Assembly: GCF_000230715.2 (NCBI RefSeq)
Contig: NC_019792.1
Span: 124,001-188,000 of the forward strand
Direction of reading: 5' to 3'
Length of the DNA: 64,000 nt
Origin: Natronobacterium gregoryi SP2
Lineage (GTDB): Archaea; Halobacteriota; Halobacteria; Halobacteriales; Natrialbaceae
Shown here: piece after piece, positions 1 through 10,434 of the stretch
Position numbering within the stretch: position 1 is the stretch's first letter
How the letters are laid out: the number at the start of each line of letters is the position of its first letter
Notes under the pieces: model-generated
Databases searched by the model: none
Told to the model about the DNA's origin: nothing
The model's input: only the letters and a program-made list of their open reading frames with translations
Made by a program: the position numbers and the translations under genes

Positions 1-1
1 C

Positions 2-1390
2 GACGGCGACGAGTGGGGCGAGATCGGCGTCTCCCAGTTCGTTCAGGCTCGAGCAGCCCGGACGACGCCGACCACCGACTGCAATCCCGTCTTGCTCAAG
101 CCTCGCGGCGACGGAGAGAGCCAACTCGTCGTCCAGGGAACGGCTCACGATCACGTCCCGGCCGGTGAGTACTACGAGGAGTACTGGGAGTACGCCCGCG
201 AAGCCGCCGCAGAGTCGTATCAGCGACTGTCAGCAGATCACGACGTGGTCGTCGCCGAAGGTGCCGGCAGCATCGCCGAGATCAACCTCCACGATCGGGA
301 TCTGGCGAACGTCGAGACGGCCGACTTTACCGACGCCGAGATCGTCCTGCTGGTCGACATCGAACGTGGCGGTGCCTTCGCTAGCCTCTATGGGACCCTC
401 GAGTTGCTCCCGGACTCGGTCCGCGAGCGCGTCGTCGGTGCAATCGTCACTAAGTTCCGCGGGGACCCGTCCCTGCTCGAGCCAGGCATCGAGGAGATCG
501 AGTCACGGACTGGCGTTCCGATTCTGGGCGTGCTCCCGTACGACGATCCTGGGCTGCCGGAAGAGGACAGTCTCTCACTGCCCGACGAGGATGAACGCGG
601 TGTGCTCGGCGACGACGACGGCGTCCCGGCCGACCGCCGCCTTCGGATCGCCGTCCCTCGACTCCCGCGGATCTCGAACGCGACCGACCTCGAGGCGCTT
701 GCGGCCGAACCGGGTGTTTCGGTGGTGTTCGTCCCGCTCGAGGAGGACGATCCGCTCGCTGGCGTCGACGCGGACGCCGTCGTCGTTCCCGGCACGAAGA
801 ACACGGTCGACGACCTCCTTGCGCTCCGTGAGTCGGCGTTCGGTGACGCGCTCGCCTCGTTTCCCGGCCCGATCGTCGGCATCTGTGGTGGCTTCCAGCA
901 ACTCGGCGAGCGAATCACGAACGCCGCGCTCGAGGGGACGGGATCTGACGACGTCGTCGAGGGGCTAGGGCTGTTGCCGGTCGAGACGCGGTTCGAGCGA
1001 GAAAAGCGACTCGAGCGGACGACGGTACCGGTCGACGGGGCGGCGACGCCGCTGTTTGCGGGCGCAAACGGGACGGCTTCGGGGTACGAGATTCACGCCG
1101 GTCGGACCCGACTGCTCGAGTCTGCGACCGGTGTGACGCGTCCGCTCGGAGAGACGAGCGTCGCACGTGGCGGGATCGTGGGGACGTATCTCCACGGGCT
1201 CTTCGACAACGAGAACGTGCGCGAGGCGTTTCTAGAGAGGGTCGCGGCGTCTGCAAGCGTCGATCGACCCACGAAGAGCGAGTCGGACGAGGCGACTCCG
1301 TACGATCGTGCGGCGACGCTGGTTCGAGAACACGTCGACCTCGAGGTGCTGGGGGTCGACGGAGCGGCCTACCCCGACTGCTCACGGTAG
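2..1390 (+). CDS. cobQ/cbiP: cobyric acid synthase, 5'-truncated by window edge
   Basis: The enzyme performs the ATP- and glutamine-dependent amidation of the side chains of adenosylcobyrinic acid a,c-diamide to give adenosylcobyric acid, in the cytoplasmic cobalamin pathway. The reading frame is open from base 2, before any start codon, so the N-terminal P-loop domain is cut off by the window. The first visible residues (GVSQFVQARAA, then NPVLLKP) are the classical CobQ segment after the P-loop. The C-terminal half is a class I glutamine amidotransferase domain: VVPGTKNT, then the nucleophile region GICGGFQQLG, and the histidine motif GTYLHGLFDN near the end. The stop overlaps the 3' end of the convergent ribbon-helix-helix gene by 22 bp. 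Family assignment is firm; full length cannot be judged. Confidence 0.95.
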   Translation, partial: DGDEWGEIGVSQFVQARAARTTPTTDCNPVLLKPRGDGESQLVVQGTAHDHVPAGEYYEEYWEYAREAAAESYQRLSADHDVVVAEGAGSIAEINLHDRDLANVETADFTDAEIVLLVDIERGGAFASLYGTLELLPDSVRERVVGAIVTKFRGDPSLLEPGIEEIESRTGVPILGVLPYDDPGLPEEDSLSLPDEDERGVLGDDDGVPADRRLRIAVPRLPRISNATDLEALAAEPGVSVVFVPLEEDDPLAGVDADAVVVPGTKNTVDDLLALRESAFGDALASFPGPIVGICGGFQQLGERITNAALEGTGSDDVVEGLGLLPVETRFEREKRLERTTVPVDGAATPLFAGANGTASGYEIHAGRTRLLESATGVTRPLGETSVARGGIVGTYLHGLFDNENVREAFLERVAASASVDRPTKSESDEATPYDRAATLVREHVDLEVLGVDGAAYPDCSR

Positions 1391-1758
1391 GTTCCCAGGA
1401 GTTCCTCGAGGATGATACACTCCTGGTCGGTCGGATCGTAGTGGGTGTCGATGTAGCGTTCTGCGGCCTCGTAATCTCCGCGGAGGCCGTGTTTTCGGAC
1501 CGTAATCACCGAGTCGAGGAAGAAGGTCCCGCCGTCGGTGCCAAGCGCCTTGGCGTGGTCTTCCTCCGAGATGTCGATTTCGGACTTGATCTCGTCGAAG
1601 TTGAACGTCTCGACCTCGTGGTCGGGGTTGATGAGAGTGAGGACGTACTCCGCGGAGAACCGATAGAACTCGGACTTGCTCTCGAACATACCGTCGTCGA
1701 CGAGTTCGTCGATCTCTTCGACGATCTCGTCGGGGTATCTGACGGTATCTTTCGCCAT
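1369..1758 (-). CDS. ribbon-helix-helix DNA-binding protein (haloarchaeal, CdrL-like)
   Basis: A 129-aa acidic protein. Residues 1-45 form a typical ribbon-helix-helix: a beta strand (DTVRYPDEIVEEID), then helices containing GMFESKSEFYRFS, the pattern of CopG/Arc-type regulators that bind DNA as dimers. The remaining 85 residues are a helical acidic extension without a motif I can name. Similar long RHH proteins are widely conserved in haloarchaea and include relatives of the cell-division regulators CdrS/CdrL. That link is a family resemblance only, since no ftsZ gene lies nearby. The ATG is preceded by a GAGGAG-type ribosome binding sequence. Its 3' end overlaps convergent cobQ. Confidence 0.75.
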   Translation of the reverse strand: MAKDTVRYPDEIVEEIDELVDDGMFESKSEFYRFSAEYVLTLINPDHEVETFNFDEIKSEIDISEEDHAKALGTDGGTFFLDSVITVRKHGLRGDYEAAERYIDTHYDPTDQECIILEELLGTYREQSG

Positions 1759-1891
1759 ACTGGCTTTCTCCTCGTTACTACCGTATTACTGTTTCGTCGA
1801 TTTATATGTACGGGTCGCTTCCCGCTAGCCATCCGAGAGCGGTGGCCGCCCTCGATCGTTCGCAGTGCCGACGATCGCAACTACCTACAAA

Positions 1892-1902
1892 TTTATTATT
1901 TA
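1892..1902 (+). promoter_or_regulatory. TATA-like box of the MTH865 gene
   Basis: An AT-only run (TTTATTATTTA) is centred about 28 bases before the ATG at 1925. This is the spacing expected for a leaderless haloarchaeal transcript that starts at or next to the start codon. Confidence 0.55.
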
Positions 1903-1924
1903 TCGTGTCTAACTGTGGGCTGCA

Positions 1925-2176
1925 ATGGCAGACGAATCCGAAATCCGCGACCAGATGATCGACGCGTTCGAAGAAGCCGACTACCCGATTTCGAGTCCGA
2001 TGGACCTCGTGCCGGCGCTGCCGAACGGACCCGGAACGACGTTCGAGGACGGCGATTTCTCGATAACAGCGATGGAACTGAACACGAAGACATCCGGCGG
2101 CGACTTCCCGTACGACGACGTCGAAACGTTCGTCGACGACGTCCTCGAGGACCTCAAAGAACAGGGCGAACTGTAA
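1925..2176 (+). CDS. MTH865-family small protein
   Basis: An 83-aa very acidic protein matching the MTH865 family, small archaeal proteins with an EF-hand-like helical fold and unknown function. Visible family features are the helical start (EIRDQMIDAFEEADYPI), the central SPMDLVPALPNGP loop and a C-terminal helix (VETFVDDVLEDLKEQG). Its start is supported by a TATA-like box 28 bases upstream, so the mRNA is probably leaderless. It stands alone, and no partner can be inferred from its neighbours. The 300 bases downstream contain no convincing gene. Confidence 0.8.
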   Translation: MADESEIRDQMIDAFEEADYPISSPMDLVPALPNGPGTTFEDGDFSITAMELNTKTSGGDFPYDDVETFVDDVLEDLKEQGEL

Positions 2177-2476
2177 GACGGCAGATAGTGCGACGGGTTC
2201 GAAGTCGCCCCGTCGTGCAGTCGGTATTTCGGCCGACCAGAGTTGGCTCTATCCTGCCGAACCGTCGGCAAACGGTTTACACGGGATATCGAAGGGGCTG
2301 TTGTACGCGATGGCGGTGCAACCCAAAAGCGGTTCGCGCTTGCACCGAGACGGTGGTACCGAGTTCACGTCAGTCTCGCGCTCCCGGGTTTCGATCGGGG
2401 TAGGCATCACCACTAAACTCTTGGTCGACGACGTTTTCTGATGAAAGACAGACGTAACCGGGCGCGCTAACCAGAG

Positions 2477-4537
2477 ATGACACGGGACCAGGACGGGGCC
2501 GAGACAGAGACGATCGTCGTCGCCACAGCCAGCCACGGGAACAGACGGGGCGTCTACGAGCGATTACAAGAGACAACCGATCTCGTAGTTCGGACCGTCG
2601 AAACACCCGCCCTCAGGACGGACGACGAAGCAGTCTCCGCCCGCAAACCACCGACTGCCAACGAACCGATCGGTGGCGTCGATCCACCGAACCTGCGTGG
2701 TCTCGTCGTCGAACTCGAGCAGCCACGTCCGGACGCACTCGAGTCGTTCCTCGATCGTCTTCAGACCGAACTCGACGAGCACGTGCCGACTGTCGTCGCT
2801 CCCTGGAACGGCAGCGAGGAACTCGCTGCAGCGGCGGTTCGTGCAGATGCCGACGACTACGTGCCGCTCGAACGCGAGGACGATGCTGTCGGCCGAATTC
2901 TCGAGGCGATCGAGTCACGATCGCGCGGATACCTCTCCGAGTCGGAATACCATCGCATCATCGCCGACGAGCTCCCTGACGAGGCGTTTCTTATCGACGA
3001 AGACGGCGTTTACCTCGAGACGAAGATGAGTCCCGACTACGTCTCACTGTATACGACGTCGCCGGAAGAGTTGACCGGCAGTCAGCTAACTGATGCGTTT
3101 CCGGAGGGGATCGCCGACAGACTGCAGCGGTGTCTCGACCGAGCGATCAGTACGGGCGAAATTCAGACTATCGAGTACAGTGCGCCGACGGTCGAGGGAG
3201 CGCTGCGGTTCGAAGCTCGCGTTGTTCCGATTCACGAGCGAATCGGCGGTAAACGCGCGGTCGTCTGGCTGGCCAGAGACATCACGGAACGGGCACGGCG
3301 CGAGCAGCAACTCCGCTCTCGGCGAGCCGATCTCGAGCGAATAAACCGGATCAACGCCGTCGTCAGACAGGTGATCGAGACGCTCGTCGAAGCGCCGACG
3401 CGAGAGGTGATCGAACGGGAGGTCTGTGAACAGCTCGTCGACTCGGAGCTGTACTGTGCCTCTTGGGTCGTCGAACGAGCAGGAGACGACGACTACGCGT
3501 ATCGAACGGGGGCGAGTGAGAGCGACACTTCCCTCGAGCGAGTCCTTGGTGTCGACGTCGACCGCGAGGACCCACTCGAGCGCGCCGCGAAAACTGGTGA
3601 GATTCAGGCGACGAATCACATTCTCGAGAGCAACGACCTCCCCGAGCCACTGGAGGAGGCGGCTCGCGAGGAGGAGATCCGGGCGGGAATCTGCGTGCCG
3701 ATCGTCTACGAGGACGTGACCTACGGCGTGCTTTCGGTACTCGCCCGTCGGGAAGATGCCTTCAGCGGGAGCGAGCAGGCCAGTTTCGAACTGCTCGGCG
3801 AGACGATGGGGTTTGCGATCATGGCCCTCAAGAACCGCCAACTGTTGCTTTCTGACTCCGTCGTCGAACTCGAGTTTCGAATCGACGGCGGAGACTCGTT
3901 CTCGTTCGATATCTCGGAGCGGTACGACTGTACGACCTCCCTCGAGTGGGCGGGAACCGGTACTGATGGGCGGACCTACCAGTTTGTGACGATCGACGGC
4001 CTTGACGGCGAGACGGCACTCGAGGAGGCGGAGAGTCACGACTCGATCGAGGAGTGTCGTCTCATCTACGGCGGCGACGAGACGTGTACGCTCGAGATGC
4101 GGTTGACGGAGTCCGGCGTCCGGACGCTCGCGAACCACGGGGCGACGATTCGTGACGTCACTGTCGAGAGTGGGGTCGGAACCTGTCTCGTCGAGATTCC
4201 ACGGAACGGCGATGTCCGCGAGGTCGCCGAAGCGCTCTCTTTTGTCTACGAGAACACGGAACTGGCCGCCCGACGCGAGATCGATCGGCCCGTTCGGACC
4301 GCGGCTGAACGGCGCGACCGCATCCTCGACGAACTCACGGAGCGGCAGTTGACGACGCTGCGACTCGCCTACTACGGTGGCTTCTTCGACTGGCCTCGAG
4401 AGAGCACCGGCGAAGAGATTGCGGAGATGATGGACGTGTCGCCACCGACGATGCACCAGCACCTCCGGAAGGCACTCAAGACCGTCCTCGGAGAGTTCTT
4501 CACAGAGAGCGGTCGGTCCCTGGACGACTCGGCGTAG
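2477..4537 (+). CDS. Bat-type sensor/transcription regulator (receiver-like, PAS, GAF, HTH_10)
   Basis: A 686-aa cytoplasmic regulator built like bacterio-opsin activator proteins. Residues ~10-150 resemble a degenerate receiver domain (VVATASHGNRRGVYERL ... ADADDYVPLE). Residues ~160-280 are a PAS domain followed by a short linker helix. Residues ~290-455 are a GAF domain, and ~460-610 the Bat-specific region. The last ~65 residues are an HTH_10 helix-turn-helix (LTERQLTTLRLAYYGGFFDW, then SPPTMHQHLRKA). Such proteins sense small ligands, light or redox through PAS/GAF and activate target genes. There is no histidine kinase domain, so signalling is probably one-component. The target is unknown. 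The bacteriorhodopsin gene is not in this window, so naming it bat would be unjustified. Confidence 0.85.
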   Translation: MTRDQDGAETETIVVATASHGNRRGVYERLQETTDLVVRTVETPALRTDDEAVSARKPPTANEPIGGVDPPNLRGLVVELEQPRPDALESFLDRLQTELDEHVPTVVAPWNGSEELAAAAVRADADDYVPLEREDDAVGRILEAIESRSRGYLSESEYHRIIADELPDEAFLIDEDGVYLETKMSPDYVSLYTTSPEELTGSQLTDAFPEGIADRLQRCLDRAISTGEIQTIEYSAPTVEGALRFEARVVPIHERIGGKRAVVWLARDITERARREQQLRSRRADLERINRINAVVRQVIETLVEAPTREVIEREVCEQLVDSELYCASWVVERAGDDDYAYRTGASESDTSLERVLGVDVDREDPLERAAKTGEIQATNHILESNDLPEPLEEAAREEEIRAGICVPIVYEDVTYGVLSVLARREDAFSGSEQASFELLGETMGFAIMALKNRQLLLSDSVVELEFRIDGGDSFSFDISERYDCTTSLEWAGTGTDGRTYQFVTIDGLDGETALEEAESHDSIEECRLIYGGDETCTLEMRLTESGVRTLANHGATIRDVTVESGVGTCLVEIPRNGDVREVAEALSFVYENTELAARREIDRPVRTAAERRDRILDELTERQLTTLRLAYYGGFFDWPRESTGEEIAEMMDVSPPTMHQHLRKALKTVLGEFFTESGRSLDDSA

Positions 4538-4724
4538 TCGAACCTGCGACCACAAAAACGACGGCCCGGGTCGCGAGGGGTGGTAGGTGGTAGGTTTCGA
4601 ATGGCTGCCCCCGCACCGGCTGGCCTTCCCGCTGGAAGGCATCGGCCGTACGACTTCGAGACTGATAACCTTATCCGATGGCTTGACTCGTCGTAAAATA
4701 CGGGCAGTGACAGGGGTCGGTGGC

Positions 4725-6344
4725 TCACGCGGATCGATCTTCGTCGTCTCGTTCGAGCGTCGCCACGAGTTGCTCCTCGAGTAGTCCTGCTTCGATCAGG
4801 TCGACGACGCGCCCGATATCGTCGTGGAGCGGTCGATCGCCGGTCTCTGAAAGCGGCGGGACGACATCGCGAACGAGGTCGCATACGGCCTCCGTCCCGC
4901 TGCCAAGCGTGAGTGGTCCGGGTTCGATGTCGGACGCTGTGTCGACGTACTCGGCGGCTTCAGCCCCACAGCAGAGTTCGGCGGCGACGACCCAGGTCGC
5001 GTTCTCGAGAGCCGTCTGGACCTGAAGTGCCGACTGGGCGCTCATACTGACGTGGTCTTCTTGCCCGCCGCTTACGGGGACGTTGTCCGTCGACGCAGCC
5101 CCGAGCGCCCGAATCTCGTTGAGAAGCGAAGCGGCAGTGTACTGGGCGATCATGTAGCCCGACTCGACGCCGCTATCGACCGCCAGAAACGGTGGCAGGT
5201 GTGGCTCCTGAATGTTCGGGTTCAGCATCCGGTCGATCCGCCGTTCGGAGATCGCTGCGAGGTCAGCGAGCGCGAGCCTGACGTACTCGAGTCGCAGGGC
5301 AAGCGGCGCGCCGTGGAAGTTTCCCCCCGAGAGCACGGCGGCGTTGTCGGTCCCAGATGCCCGTTCGTCGACGCGATCCGCGGCGAACACGAGCGGGTTG
5401 TCGGTCGCGCTGTTGAGTTCGATCTCGACGCCCTCTCGGAGATGTGCCACTGCGTCACGCACTGCGCCGTGAACCTGCGGGAGACAGCGCAGCGAGTAGG
5501 CGTCCTGGACCCGATCGCAGTTGCGGTGTGCCTCGACGACCTCGCTGTCGGCCGTGAGACGGCGAACGAAGGCGGCGCTCTCCTGTTGGCCAGTGTGGGG
5601 ACGAACGTCGTGGATCGCCGAATCGGCCGTCGCCGTCGTGGCGAGTGTCGTCTCGGTCGTCAGTGCGCCCGCGGCGTCGGCCGCACGGACGAGTCGTTCA
5701 GCGTCGACGACCGCAAGCGAGGCCAGCCCGACTGTCAGCTGGGTACCGTTGATGAGCGCCAGCCCCTCTTTCGGGGCGAGAGAAAGCGGCTCGAGGCCGA
5801 TCTCGGCCAGGGCCTCGTCGCCGGACAGCCGCCGTTCCTGAGCGTCCGTCTCGACGATGGCTTCGCCTTCGCCGACCAGTACGAGCGCCATGTGGGCAAG
5901 CGGTGCGAGGTCGCCGCTGGCACCGAGGCTTCCACGAGACTTGACGACGGGATGGACGCCCTCGTTACAGCACCCGACCAGGTGGTCGATCACGGCCTCG
6001 CGGACTCCCGAGTAGCCCGTGACCAGAGCGTTGATCCGGGCGACCATCGTTGCCCGGACTGCTTCGCGGGCGAGTTCCCGGCCCGCGCCGGTCGCGTGAC
6101 TGCACAGGAGGTTGTGCTGGAGTCGCTGCAGATCTTCAGGCGGGATTCGCTCGTCGACGAGTTCCCCGAAGCCGGTGTTGATCCCGTAGACGGGCTCTTC
6201 GCTCTCCAGGACTCGCTCGACGCGCTGGCGTGACTCCCGGACGCGTTCTCGGGCGGAGTCGGGCACCGTGACCGGCACGTCTTCTCGAGCGACCGTGACG
6301 ACGTCTTCGGGGGTCAGGGACTCGCCGTCGAGGGAGACGGTCAC
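4725..6344 (-). CDS. hutH: histidine ammonia-lyase
   Basis: HutH removes ammonia from L-histidine to give trans-urocanate, the first step of histidine degradation. The 539-aa product has the family signature around residues 138-150 (SRGSLGASGDLAPLAH). Its Ala-Ser-Gly cyclises into the electrophilic MIO cofactor. Also visible are YGINTGFGEL near the N terminus and the SGGQEDHVSMS segment near residue 400. I chose the GTG at 6342-6344 because it overlaps the hutI stop (GTGA), matching the ATGA overlap between hutI and hutG. An upstream extension of the frame would run far into hutI. It is the last gene of the hutU-G-I-H operon, a reversed order relative to the pathway. Confidence 0.96.
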   Translation of the reverse strand: MTVSLDGESLTPEDVVTVAREDVPVTVPDSARERVRESRQRVERVLESEEPVYGINTGFGELVDERIPPEDLQRLQHNLLCSHATGAGRELAREAVRATMVARINALVTGYSGVREAVIDHLVGCCNEGVHPVVKSRGSLGASGDLAPLAHMALVLVGEGEAIVETDAQERRLSGDEALAEIGLEPLSLAPKEGLALINGTQLTVGLASLAVVDAERLVRAADAAGALTTETTLATTATADSAIHDVRPHTGQQESAAFVRRLTADSEVVEAHRNCDRVQDAYSLRCLPQVHGAVRDAVAHLREGVEIELNSATDNPLVFAADRVDERASGTDNAAVLSGGNFHGAPLALRLEYVRLALADLAAISERRIDRMLNPNIQEPHLPPFLAVDSGVESGYMIAQYTAASLLNEIRALGAASTDNVPVSGGQEDHVSMSAQSALQVQTALENATWVVAAELCCGAEAAEYVDTASDIEPGPLTLGSGTEAVCDLVRDVVPPLSETGDRPLHDDIGRVVDLIEAGLLEEQLVATLERDDEDRSA

Positions 6345-7567
6345 GTACCCACCACCTCGCCGTCTTTCACTACTGTCTCGGCGGCCGACGTGTCGAACCG
6401 GTAGGCGAGGTGTGCATACGACGGTGCCTCGAGCACGACGGCGTCGGCCGGCGCGCCGACCTCGAGCGTCCCGGTCCCGTCCTCGCGCTCGAGTGCCCGC
6501 GCCGCACCGCTCGTGGCTGCCCGGAGCGCCTCTGCGGGGGTGAGTCCCATCTCGACGCAGGACAGCGTCTGGGCGAACGCCATGCTCCGGGCGTGGCAGT
6601 TGGGGTTGAAGTCGGTCGCAATCGCGAGCGGGCCACCGGCCTCGAGGATGGCCTGCGCGTCGGCGTACTCCTCCCCGAGGCCGAACGCGGTGCCAGGCAG
6701 CAAGACGGGGACGACGCCGGCTGCGAGCAGCGCCTCGACGTCCGCGTCGGTCGCACACAGGAGGTGGTCGGCGCTCGCCGCCTCGAGGTCGGCGGCCAGT
6801 TGCGAGCCACCCAGCCGTGTGAACTCCTCGGCGTGGACCTTCGGGATGAGTCCGGCTTCGCGACCGGCCTCGAGGACGCGACGCGACTGGGAAACGTCGA
6901 AGACGCCCTCCTCACAGAAGACGTCACAGAACTCGGCGATTCCCTGTGACTCGACTGCGGGCAGTTGCTCGTCGACGACGTGGTCGACGTACTCGTCGGT
7001 CGAGACGCCGTCGGGGACTGCGTGGGCACCCAGAAACGTCGGCACGAGGTCGACCGGGTGGTGTTCGTTCGCCCGCTCGACGACCTCGAGCAGCCGTAAC
7101 TCGGTCTCGGCGTCGAGCCCGTACCCCGACTTGACCTCGACGGTCGTCGTCCCGCCTGCGAGCATGACGTCGAGGTGTGAACACAGGTTCTCGAGGAGCT
7201 GGTCGGCACTTGCTTTGCGGGTTGCCTCGACGGTTCGGAGGATGCCGCCGCCCCCCTCCAGGATCTCTTGGTAGCTTTTCCCCCGGAGTCTGGCCTCGAA
7301 CTCGTCCGAACGGTCGCCCGCAAACACCGCGTGGGTGTGGGGGTCGACGAACCCCGGAACGACGGCGCTCCCGTCGGCGTCGATCGCCACCTCGGCGTTC
7401 TCCGGCGGGTACTCGCGGGTGACCTCGTCCGTGTCGCCGACTGCGACGACCTCGCCGTCGACCGCGGCGACGGCGGCGTCCTCGCGGACCTCGAGCGGGT
7501 CGTCGTCTCCGGGGCCGACGACGAGTTCGCTCGCGTCGTAGACGACGCAGATTCGTTTCGGCGTCAT
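6341..7567 (-). CDS. hutI: imidazolonepropionase
   Basis: HutI hydrolyses 4-imidazolone-5-propionate to N-formimidoyl-L-glutamate, the third step of histidine breakdown. The 408-aa protein is a metal-dependent amidohydrolase. It has the metal motif [11 protein letters not shown] near residue 75, the HutI-specific [11 protein letters not shown], a central KSGYGLD and TFLGAHAVP, and a late ATDFNPN. The ATG at 7565-7567 is preferred over an upstream in-frame ATG because it overlaps the hutG stop (ATGA) and starts the family's usual N terminus ([12 protein letters not shown]). The overlap implies translational coupling. hutH starts inside its stop codon. Confidence 0.96.
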   Translation of the reverse strand: MTPKRICVVYDASELVVGPGDDDPLEVREDAAVAAVDGEVVAVGDTDEVTREYPPENAEVAIDADGSAVVPGFVDPHTHAVFAGDRSDEFEARLRGKSYQEILEGGGGILRTVEATRKASADQLLENLCSHLDVMLAGGTTTVEVKSGYGLDAETELRLLEVVERANEHHPVDLVPTFLGAHAVPDGVSTDEYVDHVVDEQLPAVESQGIAEFCDVFCEEGVFDVSQSRRVLEAGREAGLIPKVHAEEFTRLGGSQLAADLEAASADHLLCATDADVEALLAAGVVPVLLPGTAFGLGEEYADAQAILEAGGPLAIATDFNPNCHARSMAFAQTLSCVEMGLTPAEALRAATSGAARALEREDGTGTLEVGAPADAVVLEAPSYAHLAYRFDTSAAETVVKDGEVVGT

Positions 7568-8604
7568 CGTCTCCCCTCGAGATAGCCCGCGAGGAAGTGT
7601 GCGACGGCTCTTGCGGAGGCGTCGACGGTCAGGGTTCCGCGATCGAGCCCCGGCGCACACTCGACGACCTCGAAGCCAGCGATCCGGTCGTCGCCTGCGA
7701 CGAACCGCAAGAGCCGGTACAGTTCTCGAGTCGTGATCCCGCCCGGCGTCGGCGCGCTTACGCCCGGTGCGGCGGCTGCGTCGAGGACGTCACAGTCGAC
7801 GCTGACGTAGACGTGATCGACGTCGGCCATCGCCTCGAGCGCGCGGCCAGCCGCGGCGACGGTGTCCTCGCCGACCTCTTCCGCGGTGACGAGTTCGCCG
7901 CGGCGGTCGCGGACGAAGTCGTGGTAAGTCGACGACGTCTCGAAGTGTCGCGCCCCGACGCAGGCGTAGCGGTCGAGACCGTCCTCGAACAGTTGCCGGT
8001 ACGGCGTCCCGCTCGAGGGGCCGTCGACGGGTTCACGGACGTCGAGGTGGGCGTCGACGTTGATCACGCCCACCGACTCCTCGCGGGCGAGCGGCGCGAC
8101 GTTCGGATAGGAAAGCGAGTTGTCGCCGCCGAGGAAGACCGGGAGCGCCTCGAGGTCGTGGACGCGTGCCGTCGCCTCGACGAGGCGAGATTGGACTGCT
8201 TCGACGGGCCGGTCATCGTCGTTTTCGAGCCAGTCGACGAGCGTGCGAACGTCGCCCAGATCAGCCACCGAACCGACGGGGCCGCCGTCGAAGTGGTGGG
8301 TCTTGACGCGCGCGAGCGACCGCCTGATCTCGACTGGACCGTCGCGGGCACCGGGACGGCCGACCACCGCCCCGTCGTACGGTTCGCCGACGAGGACGAC
8401 CGCGGCGTCTCTCTCGAGTTCGAAGCCGTCTTCGTCGGCCGGATCGACGATTCCCGCCGGTTCGACGACGTGGCCGAACAGGTCGTCGTTCGGGTCGTCG
8501 GCAGTCGCGACCGCCGACCAGCCGCCGGTCGACTCCCACTCCGGGTTGGCAGCAAACGTTGCAGCCGGTGTATCGGTCTCGCTGTCGGATTCCTCCTCGC
8601 TCAT
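7564..8604 (-). CDS. hutG: formimidoylglutamase (ureohydrolase family)
   Basis: HutG hydrolyses N-formimidoyl-L-glutamate to glutamate and formamide, the final step of this pathway branch. The 346-aa protein shows the arginase/agmatinase fold motifs: VDAHLDVR (DAHxD) and [14 protein letters not shown] (DxDxxD) bind the binuclear manganese site. The first metal motif reads GGDNS instead of the common GGDHS, so the usual histidine ligand is replaced by asparagine. Some formimidoylglutamases appear to share this, and I do not treat it as proof of inactivity. The start ATG at 8602-8604 shares one base with the hutU stop. The frame stays open far upstream through hutU, which is a shadow and not a fusion. 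Confidence 0.92.
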   Translation of the reverse strand: MSEEESDSETDTPAATFAANPEWESTGGWSAVATADDPNDDLFGHVVEPAGIVDPADEDGFELERDAAVVLVGEPYDGAVVGRPGARDGPVEIRRSLARVKTHHFDGGPVGSVADLGDVRTLVDWLENDDDRPVEAVQSRLVEATARVHDLEALPVFLGGDNSLSYPNVAPLAREESVGVINVDAHLDVREPVDGPSSGTPYRQLFEDGLDRYACVGARHFETSSTYHDFVRDRRGELVTAEEVGEDTVAAAGRALEAMADVDHVYVSVDCDVLDAAAAPGVSAPTPGGITTRELYRLLRFVAGDDRIAGFEVVECAPGLDRGTLTVDASARAVAHFLAGYLEGRR

Positions 8605-10349
8605 TACTCGAGATCCTCCATCGGTACGTGGACGTTCGACTCCTGGGCTTCTGAAAGTGCGTCTTCGTAGCCCGCGTCGGCGTGGCGGATCACGCCTGTC
8701 CCGGGATCGGTCGTGAACACCCGTCTGGCCTTCTCCGCGGCGAGGTCGGTGCCGTCGAGGACGACGTGGTTGTTCGCGTGGACGGCGTTGCCGATGCCGA
8801 CGCCACCGCCGTCGTGGACGCTGACGATATCCGCACCGGCCGCACAGTTTAGCAGCGCGTTCAGGAGTGGCCAATCGGCGACCGCGTCCGTCCCGTCTTG
8901 CATGGCCTCTGTCTCGCGGTTCGGACTCGCGACCGACCCCGCATCGAGGTGGTCGCGGGTGACGACGATCGGGGCCGAAATCTCGCCCTCGGCGACGAGT
9001 TCGTTGATTCGCAAGGCAAAGCGAGCGCGTTCGGTGAGCGCCTCGTCGCCCTCGCCTTCCGTGTTGTAGCCGAGCCAACAGACCCGGCTCGGGAGCCCCT
9101 GAAACTGGACTTTGTCCTGGGCGAGTTCGATCCACCGGCGGAGGTGGTCCTTTTCGGGGAACAACTCGAGGACGGCCTCGTCGGTCCGGTGGATGTCCGC
9201 CGGATCGCCCGAAAGCGCGAGCCAGCGGAACGGCCCTTTCCCGCGACAGAACTGCGGGCGGATGTAGGCGGGGACGAACCCGGGAAAGTCGAACGCGTCG
9301 TCGTGGTCGCAGTGCTCTTCGACCTGTCCACGGAGGTTGTTCCCGTACTCGAAGGCGATCGCACCTCGGTCCTGTAGCTCGAGGATGGCGTCGACGTGTC
9401 GCTCCATCGTCTCGAGGCTTTCCTCGCGGTACGTTTCGGGATCGTTCTCCCGGAGTTCGTCGGCCGCCTCGACCGTGTAGCCTGCAGGATAGTACCCTTC
9501 GAGCGCGTCGTGGGCGCTGGTCTGGTCGGTGACGACGTCTGGAACGAACCCGCGTTCTACGAACCGCTCGTGGAGGGCGGCGGCGTTCGCGTGGACGCCG
9601 ACGCTGTAGGGTTCGCCCACCTCGGCGGCCTCCCGAGCGCGTTCGATCGCTTCGTCGAGGTCGTCGACTGTCTCCATGCAGTAACCGGTCTCGAGGCGGC
9701 GGTCGATCCGTTCTTCGTCGACCTCTGCCGCGATACAGACGCCTTCGTTCATCGTGACCGCGAGCGGCTGCGCGCCGCCCATCCCGCCCAGACCGGCCGT
9801 CGCGACGATCCGTCCCGAGAGGTCGCCGTCGAAGTGCTGGCGTGCCAGCTCGGCGAGCGTCTCGAATGTCCCCTGGACGATCCCCTGCGTACCGATGTAG
9901 GCCCACGACCCCGCGGTCATCTGGCCGTACATGATCTTCCCCTCGGCCTCGAGTTCGTGGAAGTGCTCCCAGTCGTCCCACTTCCCGACGAGGTTCGAGT
10001 TCGCGATCAGTACTCGGGGCGCGCGTTCGTGTGTTCGGAATCGACCGACAGGTTTGCCCGACTGCACGAGAAGCGTCTCGTCCTCGGCAAGTGTCCGCAA
10101 CTCCTCGAGAATCGCGTCGTAAGCGTCCCACGACCGCGCCGCCCGACCAGTCCCACCGTAGACGACCAGTTCCTCGGGTTTCTCGGCGACCGCCGGATCG
10201 AGGTTGTTGTTGAGCAGTCGGAAGGCTGCCTCCTGTCGCCACCCCTCACACTCGCGGTCCGTCCCCGTCGGCGCACCCTGGTACTCGCGCCACTGTTCGC
10301 TCGGTTCTCCCAGTCGGCGTTCTCGGGCCGACGACTCCTTGTCTGTCAT
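8604..10349 (-). CDS. hutU: urocanate hydratase
   Basis: HutU hydrates urocanate to imidazolonepropionate using tightly bound NAD+. The 581-aa length is a little above the usual ~555, mainly at the N terminus. Family motifs are visible: LLNNNLDP and [13 protein letters not shown] near the start, the NAD-binding [21 protein letters not shown], and [15 protein letters not shown] with the conserved cysteine. The ATG at 10347-10349 begins [12 protein letters not shown]. An ATG nine codons upstream is possible but lies in the divergent promoter region. This is the first gene of the hut operon. The 85-bp gap to the divergent HTH gene must hold both promoters. Confidence 0.96.
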   Translation of the reverse strand: MTDKESSARERRLGEPSEQWREYQGAPTGTDRECEGWRQEAAFRLLNNNLDPAVAEKPEELVVYGGTGRAARSWDAYDAILEELRTLAEDETLLVQSGKPVGRFRTHERAPRVLIANSNLVGKWDDWEHFHELEAEGKIMYGQMTAGSWAYIGTQGIVQGTFETLAELARQHFDGDLSGRIVATAGLGGMGGAQPLAVTMNEGVCIAAEVDEERIDRRLETGYCMETVDDLDEAIERAREAAEVGEPYSVGVHANAAALHERFVERGFVPDVVTDQTSAHDALEGYYPAGYTVEAADELRENDPETYREESLETMERHVDAILELQDRGAIAFEYGNNLRGQVEEHCDHDDAFDFPGFVPAYIRPQFCRGKGPFRWLALSGDPADIHRTDEAVLELFPEKDHLRRWIELAQDKVQFQGLPSRVCWLGYNTEGEGDEALTERARFALRINELVAEGEISAPIVVTRDHLDAGSVASPNRETEAMQDGTDAVADWPLLNALLNCAAGADIVSVHDGGGVGIGNAVHANNHVVLDGTDLAAEKARRVFTTDPGTGVIRHADAGYEDALSEAQESNVHVPMEDLE

Positions 10350-10402
10350 GCCCAGTACTACCACACGACGGCCCAATACCAGTCCTGTTCCCTTCGGAAA
10401 AG

Positions 10403-10410
10403 GTTTTATA
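10403..10410 (+). promoter_or_regulatory. TATA-like box of the hut-linked regulator
   Basis: The sequence GGTTTTATAAGC contains a strong archaeal TATA-like box centred about 28 bases before the GTG at 10435. This supports leaderless transcription and decides the start codon. It lies between the divergent hutU and regulator genes. Confidence 0.6.
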
Positions 10411-10434
10411 AGCTACGGGTGGCTGTCCGAAGCA

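Noticed and set aside
1441-2403. A 320-codon plus-strand frame across the RHH and MTH865 genes
   Set aside because: It is antisense to the RHH gene and out of frame with MTH865; both of those have recognised folds and promoters.
3086-4642. A 518-codon minus-strand open frame antisense to the Bat-type gene
   Set aside because: Composition (Arg, Leu, basic) is the usual reverse shadow of a GC-rich gene; no motif, and the plus-strand gene is clear.
7564-10242. An 892-codon minus-strand open frame that could suggest a hutG fusion
   Set aside because: Only the 346 codons from 8604 on are HutG; the upstream part is arginine-rich shadow of hutU in another frame.
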